Positions 6,167-13,800 of a stretch of DNA of 16,029 nucleotides are shown here, piece by piece. This stretch comes from Angelakisella sp. (lineage in GTDB: Bacteria; Bacillota; Clostridia; Oscillospirales; Ruminococcaceae). Numbering within the stretch: position 1 is the stretch's first letter; each line of letters starts with the position of its first letter. The stretch covers positions 1 to 16,029 of the forward strand of contig JAAWGY010000025.1 in assembly GCA_022795575.1 (NCBI GenBank), read 5' to 3'. A program made the position numbers and the translations under genes. A model generated the notes under the pieces. The model did not search any database and had not been told where the DNA came from. It saw only the letters and a program-made list of their open reading frames with translations.

Positions 6167-7024
6167 ATGAAGAAAAGGATACTTTCGGCCGTGGTGGGGC
6201 TGGGGCTGCTGGCTGTTGTGGTGGTTTTTTTTGATACACTGCTGGTGAATGTGCTGGCCGCCGGTATCTGCCTCCTTGCGCTCTTTGAGATCTTCAAGGC
6301 AGCGGAGCTGCTGCGCTTTAAGATGCTTACCGCGGTCTGCGGTGTCTACTGCATCCTCATCATCTTCCTGAATACCGATACCATCGCCATCTCCTTTTCC
6401 TACCTCAGCTACCTGCTGGTGGTGCTGCTGTTTATTATGCTGCTGCGCAACCACAGCGTGCTGCGGGTAGAAAAGGTGGCCTACAGCTTTCTGATGTCCA
6501 TCCTGCTGGCGGTTTCCTTTTACTGCCTGGTTCTGCTTAAGGAGAAGACCGGCCCCCAGCTGGGGATGTTCTATATGCTGCTGGTCTTTGGCAGCGCCTG
6601 GTGGGCGGACAGCGGGGCTTACTTTGTCGGGACCTTTTTTGGCAAGCGCAAGCTTTGCCCGGCCATCAGCCCCAAAAAGACGGTGGAGGGCCTTATTGGC
6701 GGCGTTGTTACCGCCGTTTTGGGCAACGCCCTTGTGTGCGTGGCCTTTCAGCTCTTTTGCAGCTGGGTGGTGCCCTGGGGGTATATCCGCAGCGCCGTCA
6801 CCATCAACATCCCCGCGGTGATGCTCGTCACCCCCTTCGCCACCCTGCTGGGGGTGCTGGGGGACCTTTCCGCCTCCATCATCAAGCGCCAGTGCGGCAT
6901 CAAGGACTTTGGCAACATCATGCCCGGCCATGGCGGCGCCATGGACCGGTTTGACAGCGTTCTTTTCATCAGCCCATTGTTTTATTTTATTTTTAACATT
7001 TACCCACTAATTTCCGCCATATAA
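6167..7024 (+). CDS. cdsA: Phosphatidate cytidylyltransferase (CDP-diacylglycerol synthase)
   Basis: CdsA makes CDP-diacylglycerol from CTP and phosphatidic acid, the branch point for phosphatidylglycerol and cardiolipin. The 285-residue protein is strongly hydrophobic, with about seven to eight membrane segments starting at residue 5. It keeps GSAWWADSGAYFVGTFFG and SPKKTVEGLIGG in the middle, and the C-terminal family signature: SIIKRQCGIKDFG, then PGHGGAMDR. The ATG at 6167 is used because it begins MKKRILSAVVG as in homologues, with AAGGTGGGG just upstream. A TTG at 5960 in the same frame would add 69 residues with no membrane or family features and is rejected. dxr, the usual next gene, is missing. 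Confidence 0.96.
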   Translation: MKKRILSAVVGLGLLAVVVVFFDTLLVNVLAAGICLLALFEIFKAAELLRFKMLTAVCGVYCILIIFLNTDTIAISFSYLSYLLVVLLFIMLLRNHSVLRVEKVAYSFLMSILLAVSFYCLVLLKEKTGPQLGMFYMLLVFGSAWWADSGAYFVGTFFGKRKLCPAISPKKTVEGLIGGVVTAVLGNALVCVAFQLFCSWVVPWGYIRSAVTINIPAVMLVTPFATLLGVLGDLSASIIKRQCGIKDFGNIMPGHGGAMDRFDSVLFISPLFYFIFNIYPLISAI

Positions 7025-7027
7025 TTT

Positions 7028-7036
7028 TGATATGAT
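7028..7036 (+). promoter_or_regulatory. Extended -10 promoter candidate for rseP-ispG
   Basis: TG at 7028-7029, one base, then TATGAT at 7031-7036 make an extended -10 element directly after the cdsA stop. No good -35 lies 16-18 nt upstream, which extended -10 promoters can do without. A second TATAAT at 7020-7025 with TTTACC at 6999-7004 has a short 15-nt spacer and is weaker. The predicted start is near 7043. Confidence 0.45.
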
Positions 7037-7042
7037 AGTGGG

Positions 7043-7079
7043 GCCCGGGGGAAGCCCGGGCGGGGGGAGCGGTCCCCCC
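7043..7079 (+). other. Tandem GC-rich hairpins in the rseP leader
   Basis: GCCCGGG (7043-7049) pairs with CCCGGGC (7055-7061), and immediately after it GGGGGG (7062-7067) pairs with CCCCCC (7074-7079). No T tract follows, so termination is unlikely. The two stems occupy the space between cdsA and the rseP ribosome binding site, where dxr would normally be. Confidence 0.55.
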
Positions 7080-7104
7080 ATCTGCGGAAAAGGAGCTTGA
7101 TTAC

Positions 7105-8193
7105 GTGAAAACGATACTGCTGACGGTTTTGGTCTTTGGGGTCATCATTAACCTCCACGAGCTGGGACACTTCTTTTTTGCCCGGCTTTTTGGGGTGCGT
7201 GTCAACGAGTTTTCCTTTGGCATGGGCCCAAAGCTGCTGGGCTGGGGGAAGGGGGAGACCAGCTACTCCATCCGTCTCTTCCCCATCGGCGGCTTTGTGG
7301 CCATGGAGGGGGAGGACGAGGAGAGCCGGGACGGCCGGGCCTTCTGCAACAAGCCCGCCTGGCAGCGTTTTCTCATCCTGTTTGCCGGGGCCGGGATGAA
7401 CCTGCTGCTGGGCCTCTGCCTGCTGGGGTACACCACCAGCCAGATGGACCTGCTGGGCACCAACATTGTGGGCAGGGTGGAGGAGGGGGCCGTTTCGGCG
7501 TCCTACCTACAGCCCGGGGACCGCATCGTGGCGGTAAACGGGTACAACACCCCCGGCTACAGCGACGTGGTGTTCCAGCTCATCCGGGACCAGGACGGGG
7601 TGGTGGACCTGACCATCCTGCGGGGAGGCGACCACCTGAGCATGAACCGGTGGGAGCGCGCCCTGGCGGGCCTTGGCATCGGGGAAAAGAGCCTGGGGGA
7701 GCGGCTGACCATGACCGTCCCCTTTGCCATGGAGGATGTGGGGGACGGGCTGCGGGCCATCCGCATCGACTTTGTCTTTTTGGGGGCGGAGCGCACCCTG
7801 GGCAACGCCGTCTACTACACCTGCCAGCAAACCGTTTCCACCGTCAAGCAGGTGTGGTACTCGCTGCTGGATATCGTCACCGGGCGGTTCGGCCTCAGCC
7901 AGCTTTCCGGGCCGGTGGGCACCGCCTCGGTGATCCGGGAGGCCTCCGACGCGGGGCTGCGCTCGCTGCTGATCCTGGTGTCCTACATCTCCATCAACGT
8001 GGGGGTCTTTAACCTCCTGCCCATCCCCGCCCTGGACGGCGGGCGGATGTTTTTCCTGCTGGCGGGGGCGCTGCTCCGCCGCCCCATCCCCCCCAGGTAC
8101 GAGGCGTACATCAACGCCGCCGGGATGCTGATCCTCCTGATCTTTGTGGGGGTTGTCACCTTTAGCGACGTGATGAAGCTGGTTGCGAAATAG
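7105..8193 (+). CDS. rseP: RseP/RasP family site-2 intramembrane zinc metalloprotease
   Basis: This site-2 protease cuts substrates such as truncated anti-sigma factors or signal peptides within the membrane. The 362 residues begin with a membrane segment carrying the zinc motif HELGH (18-22). A PDZ domain lies in the middle (about 120-185, with YLQPGDRIVAVNGYNT). The second catalytic motif NLLPIPALDGGR (303-314, with Asp311) comes in a membrane segment before the hydrophobic C-terminus. Length is slightly below Bacillus RasP (about 420) and fits one PDZ domain. The start is GTG at 7105 with AAAGGAG about 11 nt upstream. It is followed by ispG after 32 nt. The substrate cannot be told from the window. 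Confidence 0.95.
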   Translation: MKTILLTVLVFGVIINLHELGHFFFARLFGVRVNEFSFGMGPKLLGWGKGETSYSIRLFPIGGFVAMEGEDEESRDGRAFCNKPAWQRFLILFAGAGMNLLLGLCLLGYTTSQMDLLGTNIVGRVEEGAVSASYLQPGDRIVAVNGYNTPGYSDVVFQLIRDQDGVVDLTILRGGDHLSMNRWERALAGLGIGEKSLGERLTMTVPFAMEDVGDGLRAIRIDFVFLGAERTLGNAVYYTCQQTVSTVKQVWYSLLDIVTGRFGLSQLSGPVGTASVIREASDAGLRSLLILVSYISINVGVFNLLPIPALDGGRMFFLLAGALLRRPIPPRYEAYINAAGMLILLIFVGVVTFSDVMKLVAK

Positions 8194-8225
8194 AGCCCAC
8201 AGTAATGACAACGAGGTAACAAGCG

Positions 8226-9275
8226 ATGCGGCGTCAAAAAACCAGAAAAATAAAGATCGGCGGCGTAACGGTGGGGGGCGGAAGCCCCATCGCCATCCAG
8301 TCGATGCTCTGCGCCCCCCTCCACGACATCGAGGCCAACGTCCGCCAGACCAGAGCCCTTTACGAGGCCGGCTGCCAGATCAACCGGGTGGCGGTGCCCC
8401 CGGAGGGGGGGGCGGAGCTGATCCACGCCATCAAAAACGCCTGCCCCCAGCTGCCCCTGGTGGCGGATATCCAGTTCGACTACCGGCTGGCCATCGAGTC
8501 GGCCTACGCCGGGGCGGATAAGATCCGTATCAATCCGGGGAACATCGGGGACCAGGAGAAGGTCCGCCAGGTGGTGGCGGCCTGCCGGGAGAAAAACCTC
8601 CCCATCCGCATCGGCGTCAACTCCGGCAGCCTGGAAAAGGAGATTCTGGCCAAGCACCGGCGCCCCACGGCCCAGGCCCTGGCCGAAAGCGCCATGCTGA
8701 ACATCCGGCTGCTGGAGCAGCTGGACTTTGATAACTATCTGGTGGCCATCAAGTCCTCCGACGTTTTTACCACGGTGGAGGCCTACCGGCTGGCGGCGGA
8801 GCAGACCGACTGCCCCTTCCATCTGGGCGTCACCGAGGCCGGCACCGCCCGGATGGGGCTGGTTAAGTCCGCCGCCGCCTTTGGGGCGCTGCTCTGCGAC
8901 GGCATTGGGGATACCCTCCGTGTCTCCCTTACCGCCGACCCGGTGGAGGAGGTTTACGCCGCCCGGGATATCCTCCGGGGGCTGGGCCTCAGCGAGGGCC
9001 CCCGGTTTGTCTCCTGCCCCACCTGCGGCCGCTGCCAGGTGGACCTCTTCCGCATCGCCCGGGAGGTGGAGGAGGCGCTGCGGGACTGCCAAAAGGACGT
9101 GAAGATTGCCATTATGGGCTGCGCCGTCAACGGCCCCGGGGAGGCCCGGGACGCCGACATCGGCCTTGCCGGCGGCAAAGGGGAGATGCTGCTTTTCCGC
9201 AAGGGGGAGCCCCTCCGCAAGGTGCCGGAGGCGGAGGCGGTAGCCGCCCTGATGGCGGAGGTAGAGGGGCTGTAG
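8226..9275 (+). CDS. ispG: 4-hydroxy-3-methylbut-2-enyl diphosphate synthase (IspG)
   Basis: IspG converts 2-C-methylerythritol 2,4-cyclodiphosphate to HMBPP, the penultimate step of the MEP isoprenoid pathway, using a 4Fe-4S cluster. The 349 residues form the bacterial two-domain type: a TIM barrel (about 1-245, with ADIQFDYRLAI and KIRINPGNIG) and an iron-sulphur domain. The latter has Cys264 and Cys267 in CPTCGR and Cys299 in GCAVNGPGEA, with Glu306 also kept. The N-terminal segment reads QSMLCAPLHD where QSMTNT is usual, a small oddity. The ribosome binding site is modest (GAGGT about 10 nt before ATG). Its product feeds UppS, encoded upstream in the same run. Confidence 0.96.
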   Translation: MRRQKTRKIKIGGVTVGGGSPIAIQSMLCAPLHDIEANVRQTRALYEAGCQINRVAVPPEGGAELIHAIKNACPQLPLVADIQFDYRLAIESAYAGADKIRINPGNIGDQEKVRQVVAACREKNLPIRIGVNSGSLEKEILAKHRRPTAQALAESAMLNIRLLEQLDFDNYLVAIKSSDVFTTVEAYRLAAEQTDCPFHLGVTEAGTARMGLVKSAAAFGALLCDGIGDTLRVSLTADPVEEVYAARDILRGLGLSEGPRFVSCPTCGRCQVDLFRIAREVEEALRDCQKDVKIAIMGCAVNGPGEARDADIGLAGGKGEMLLFRKGEPLRKVPEAEAVAALMAEVEGL

Positions 9276-9278
9276 GGG

Positions 9279-9698
9279 ATGGGTGTGTCCGAAGACATAG
9301 CCCCCTGGCTGGTACGGGAGATCATCGGAGGGAGCGGGAGATTTGCCGACCCCTTCGCCGAGCCCAACGGGTACAGCATCGTTGAGGCGGAGGACGAGGC
9401 GGCCCTCCTTGCGGCCCGGGGGCGGTACCTGGACCGGCTCCGGTACGCCGTGGCAAACGCCGACGCCCTTGTGGCCGGGGCCTTCCGCCGGGAGTTTTAC
9501 GATTTCTATGGCGTCGACAGAGCCAGGGCCTGTTCCCCGGAGGAGATGTGCCGGGGACTGGTCTTCGATTCCTTTGTTCTGGACGCCAGGGACGGCAGCG
9601 TCGGCGCCTGCCTGACCAACAGCAGGTTCCTGTTCGGCCACTTTATCGAGTGCTGGTGGGATGGGGATTGGAGGCTGCGGTCGGCCTACATCTGCTGA
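9279..9698 (+). CDS. Conserved-looking hypothetical protein, 139 residues
   Basis: I do not recognise this gene with confidence. ATG at 9279 lies 3 nt after the ispG stop, and codon choice matches the neighbours, so it is very probably translated as part of the operon. The protein is acidic and soluble, without signal peptide or membrane segment. Its first half is helical and charged (EDEAALLAARGRYLDRLRYA). The C-terminal FLFGHFIECWWDGDWRLRSA recalls the GH-x-I-x-V...D pattern of small DUF2262-type proteins, but this is a weak resemblance. A GNAT acetyltransferase follows 19 nt later. Cys103, Cys110, Cys124 and the last residue Cys139 are present without an obvious metal motif. Confidence 0.75.
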   Translation: MGVSEDIAPWLVREIIGGSGRFADPFAEPNGYSIVEAEDEAALLAARGRYLDRLRYAVANADALVAGAFRREFYDFYGVDRARACSPEEMCRGLVFDSFVLDARDGSVGACLTNSRFLFGHFIECWWDGDWRLRSAYIC

Positions 9699-9717
9699 CC
9701 GCTATGGAGGAATCAAA

Positions 9718-10227
9718 ATGATACGCCCTTTGCGGGAAGAGGACTATTCTGCCGCCGTCGCTATTGTCAACGACGGCTGGCGCACTGTTTACGGGGAATA
9801 TGTAAATCCGGCGCTGTTAAGCGATGCCGGCTGCCGGGAGCGTGCCGCGGAATTGGAGCGGGACTTCCGCTCCCGCCGGCTGGAGGAGCACGTTTGGGAG
9901 GAGGCGGGGGAGGTGCTGGCGCTCCTTTCCGCCGGGGATACCGCCGACCGGGACCGGCCCGGGGCCTTTGAGATATGGCGGGTTTACGTGGCAAAGAAGG
10001 CCCAGGGAAGGGGCATCGGAGGAAGGCTGCTTGCCTACGGGGAGGCGCTGGCCCGGGAAAAGGGGCGGCGGGAGGTGGTCATCTGGGCCTTCCGAAAAAA
10101 CACCGCTGCCCTGGCCTTCTACCGGAGCCATGGCTACAGTCTCGATAAGACCGAGGAGCTGGGGGAGCCCTACATGGCGGAGGGGGTTCGGCTCATCAAG
10201 CGTGTAGGGGAGGAGGATAGCCCGTGA
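9718..10227 (+). CDS. GNAT family N-acetyltransferase
   Basis: The 169-residue protein has the Gcn5-related N-acetyltransferase fold, transferring an acetyl group from acetyl-CoA to an unknown amine or protein. It starts MIRPLREEDYSAAVAIVNDGWRT-like, typical for the family. The acetyl-CoA pyrophosphate loop is QGRGIGGRLL (about 98-107, preceded by EIWRVYVAKKA), and motif B NTAALAFYRSHGY is near the C-terminus. The substrate cannot be inferred. ATG at 9718 has GGAGG 8-12 nt upstream; the frame extends upstream into the previous gene without a better start. Its stop overlaps the GTG start of the next gene by 4 nt, so the two are translationally coupled. Confidence 0.92.
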   Translation: MIRPLREEDYSAAVAIVNDGWRTVYGEYVNPALLSDAGCRERAAELERDFRSRRLEEHVWEEAGEVLALLSAGDTADRDRPGAFEIWRVYVAKKAQGRGIGGRLLAYGEALAREKGRREVVIWAFRKNTAALAFYRSHGYSLDKTEELGEPYMAEGVRLIKRVGEEDSP

Positions 10228-10748
10228 GCGTCTTTTTTTATGGCTGCGTTACCTTGGACGGCTATCTGGCGGACAAGCGCCACCGCTTGGATTGGCTCCA
10301 CCAGACCGGCACCGCCGAGGAGACCGGCTACCAGGACTTTTACAGCCGGATGGACATCACCCTGATGGGCCGCAGGACCTTCCGGGAGATCGAGGGGCTG
10401 GGGGATCCGGCGGAGATCTACCCCGCCACCCAAAACCTGGTTTTTACCCACCGGCCCCTGAGCTGTCCCGGCTTCCGGGCGGTCTGCGGCGACCCGGCGG
10501 AGCTGGTCCGGGGCATTCCCCGGGAAAAAAACGTATGGATCATTGGGGGCAATACCATCCTGGCCCCCCTTTTGGAGGCGGATTTGGTGGACGGGATGAC
10601 CATCCAGATCGCGCCGGTGCTGTTGGGGGAGGGCATCCCCCTCTTTACCCAAGGGGAGGGATGTATCCGCTTTCGCCTCGCCGGGGTAAAGCAGTACGGG
10701 CAGTTTGCGGAGCTCTGCTATGAAAGGGCGGCGCCTGCCGCCCTTTGA
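10224..10748 (+). CDS. Dihydrofolate reductase-like protein (RibD C-terminal family)
   Basis: This 174-residue protein belongs to the DHFR/RibD-C family of NADPH-binding reductases, beside FolA and the riboflavin reductase but distinct from both. Visible motifs are VTLDGYLAD near the N-terminus, LMGRRTFREIEGL, the cofactor-binding WIIGGNTIL (about 108-116) and APVLLGEGIPLF. Relatives such as YwjB have poorly known substrates; a role in pterin or pyrimidine reduction is only a family guess. The start is GTG at 10224, with GGAGGAGG at about 10209-10216, overlapping the GNAT stop. The last ten codons are part of a perfect hairpin. With its two upstream partners it forms an insert between ispG and polC. 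Confidence 0.88.
   Translation: MSVFFYGCVTLDGYLADKRHRLDWLHQTGTAEETGYQDFYSRMDITLMGRRTFREIEGLGDPAEIYPATQNLVFTHRPLSCPGFRAVCGDPAELVRGIPREKNVWIIGGNTILAPLLEADLVDGMTIQIAPVLLGEGIPLFTQGEGCIRFRLAGVKQYGQFAELCYERAAPAAL
10723..10746 (+). terminator. Terminator-like hairpin at the end of the RibD-C gene
   Basis: AAAGGGCGGC (10723-10732) pairs perfectly with GCCGCCCTTT (10737-10746) around GCCT. The right arm ends in TTT and touches the stop codon, but no longer T tract follows. It may end part of the transcription ahead of polC or protect the 3' end. Confidence 0.45.
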
Positions 10749-10754
10749 TACAAT
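10746..10754 (+). promoter_or_regulatory. Weak extended -10 candidate for polC
   Basis: TG (10746-10747), one base, TACAAT (10749-10754) form an extended -10 immediately after the hairpin, 68 nt before the polC start. There is no -35 match upstream, since that region is the GC-rich stem. The call is tentative. Confidence 0.25.
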
Positions 10755-10821
10755 GATAACCGCCCGGTGGGCGCCGCATTGCCGCGGCCAGGACGTTCAA
10801 CAAGTGGAGGGGTAGATACCA

Positions 10822-13800
10822 TTGAGCACCTTTGGAGAGATCTTTGGCAGGTTCGGTGAGCTTTCCCCGGCGGTGGCCGCCGCCCGGGTAGAGAACATCG
10901 CCCTTTCGGACAACAAGGAAAGGATGACCGTCAACCTCGTCCCGGGGGATATCCTGGGATGGGGCGAGCTTTCCGCCGTCCAAAAGCAGCTGCGGATGGC
11001 CTGCCTGCTGGAGGATTTTGCCGTTACCTGCCGGTACGACCCCTGCCTTTTGGAAAAGGTCAGCCTGGAGGACCTGGCGGCGGAGCTGGCCTCCTCCGGG
11101 GTGCCCGTCAACGGCTTTTTTGTGGGAGCCAAGGCCCAATACGACAAGGAGCGGCAGCTGCTCTCGGTTACGCTGCAAAACGGCGGGCTGGATTTTCTCC
11201 GGGAGCAGCAGGTGGGGGAGCGGATCAGCAACCTTCTTTACCGGGACTTCGGGGTGCGTCCGGCGGTGGAGTTTACCGGCGTAACCACCGCCCCCTCCCC
11301 CCTGGAGGCGGGGGAGCGGCCCCGGCCGGCCTCCGGGGCCCAGGGAGGACCGCCCCCCTGGTCGCCCGCCCCTGCCCCCAAAAGGGAGGGGGAAAGGAAG
11401 CCGGCCCCAAAGCGCCGCACCTACCAGGGGGCCTTTTCCCCCAAGCTCCCCATTGTCCCCGGCTCCGCCTGTGTTGTCATCGGCAAGGAGATCCGCACCC
11501 CGCCGGTACCCATTGTGGAGATCAACGCCGAAACCGGAAAAACGGTGCTGTGGGGGGATATCTTCGATGTGGCCTCCAAGGAGATCCGGGACGGCACCAA
11601 GTCCATCCTCACCATCAGCGTCACCGATTACACCAGCTCCATGGACCTGAAGATCTTTGTGGAGAGGGAGAAAAAGGACGCCCTGCTGGAGGCGCTGCGG
11701 CCCGGCGCCACCATCATCGCCCAGGGGGAGGCGGCCTACAACAAGTTTGACCGGGACGTCACCATGTCCCCGGTGGCCATCAGCACGGTGGAAAAAAAGA
11801 CCGTCACCGACGAGGAGCCGGAAAAACGGGTGGAGCTCCACTGCCACACCACCATGTCCACCATGGACGGAATGACCTCCGCCGCGGACCTGGTAAAGCG
11901 CGCCGCGGACTGGGGGCACAAGGCTATCGCCATCACCGACCACGGGGTGGTCCAGGCCTTTCCGGAGGCCATGGCCGCCGCCGAAAAGGCCCGGAAGAAG
12001 AACCCGGACTTTAAGGTCATTTACGGGGTGGAGGGCTACCTTGTGGACGATATGGTCCCCGCCGTCAAGGGCCCCTGCGAAAGCCCCATTGACGGGGAGT
12101 ACATCGTCTTTGACCTGGAGACCACCGGCCTTTCCAGCGCCACCGACCGCATCACCGAAATCGGCGCGGTGCGGGTAAAGGGCGGGGAAATCGTGGAACG
12201 CTTTGATACGTTTGTAAACCCGGAGACGCTGATCCCGCCAAGCATCGTCCGGCTTACCGGCATCACCGACGAGATGGTGAAGGACGCGCCCTCCGAACAG
12301 GAGGCCCTGGCCCTCTTCTTTGCCTTCTGCGGGGATTGCGGCGTTCTGGTGGCCCACAACGCCGCCTTTGACACCGGCTTTCTGCGCAGCGCCATGAACC
12401 GCCAGCGGATGAAGCGGCAGTTTACCAGCATCGATACCCTGGTGATGGCCCGTTCCCTCTACCCGGAGCTGAAAAAGCACAAGCTGAACCTGCTGGCCGA
12501 CCACCTGAAGGTGGAGCAGAAGAACCACCACCGTGCCGATGACGACGCTTGGGTGCTGGCGGGTATCTTCCTGAAGATGGTGGAAAAGCTCCAGACCGAA
12601 AAGGGGGCAAAAACGGTTTGGGACATCAACACCTCCCTCACCTCCGAGGGTGCGATGAAGTCCCGGCCCTACCACATCATCATCCTGGTGAAAAACGACG
12701 TGGGGCTGGGCAACCTGTACCGCCTGGTTTCCTACGCCCATCTGGATTACTTTTACCAAAAGCCCCGCATCCCCAAAAGCCAGCTGGAGCGGTACCGGGA
12801 GGGGCTGATCATCGGCTCCGCCTGCGAGGCGGGGCAGCTCTTCCGGGGGGTGGTGGAGGGGAAAAGCTGGCAGGAGCTCTGCGACATCGCCTCCTTCTAC
12901 GACTTTTTGGAGGTGCAGCCCCTGGGCAACAACGAGTTTATGATCCGGGAGGGCATCGCCAAAAGCGAAAAGGAGCTCCAGGACTTCAACCGTTCCATCC
13001 TGAAGCTGGGGGACAAGCTGGGCAAGCCGGTGGTGGCCACCGGGGACGTCCATTTTATGGACCAGAAGGACGCCCGGTTCCGGGAGATCCTGATGGCGGG
13101 CCAGGGCTTTAAGGACGCGGAGATGCAGGCCCCCCTCTACCTGCGCACCACCCGGCAGATGCTGGAGGAGTTCGACTACCTGGGGGAGGAGACCGCCCGG
13201 GAGATCGTCATCACCAACCCCGGCCGGATCGCCGATATGGTGGACTACATCCGCCCCATCCCCGACGGGACCTTCACCCCCACCATCCAGGGGGCGGAGG
13301 AGGACCTGATCCGCATCACCCACGAAAAGGCCTGCTCCATCTATGGCGATCCCCTGCCGGAGATTGTGGAAAAGCGCCTGGACCGGGAGCTTTCCTCCAT
13401 CACCAAGCACGGCTTTTCGGTGCTGTATATGATTGCCCAAAAGCTGGTGCAGCGGTCGGTGGAATGCGGCTATTCGGTGGGTTCCCGGGGATCGGTGGGT
13501 TCCTCCTTTGTAGCCATTATGGCCGGCATCTCGGAGGTAAACCCTCTGCCCCCCCACTATATCTGCCCCCAGTGCAAGCACAGCGAGTTCATCACCGACG
13601 GCAGCATCGGCTCCGGGTTTGACCTCCCGGACAAAGACTGCCCCCATTGCGGGGCGCTGATGCACCGGGACGGCCACGAAATCCCCTTTGAGACCTTCCT
13701 GGGCTTCGACGGCGACAAGGCCCCGGATATCGACCTCAACTTCTCCGGGGAGTACCAGTCCCGCTCCCATGCCTTTACCGAGGAGCTGTTTGGCAAGGAC

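Noticed and set aside
5904..6170. An 88-codon gene overlapping cdsA by ATGA
   Set aside because: The purine-rich sequence is one base from the ATG, too close to act. Codon choice and residue content differ from neighbours and no family is recognisable. It is kept only as a possibility in the spacer entry.
7983..9641. A 552-codon minus-strand frame opposite rseP, ispG and the hypothetical gene
   Set aside because: It spans three well-supported + strand genes, has no ribosome binding site or known domain, and is explained by codon bias.
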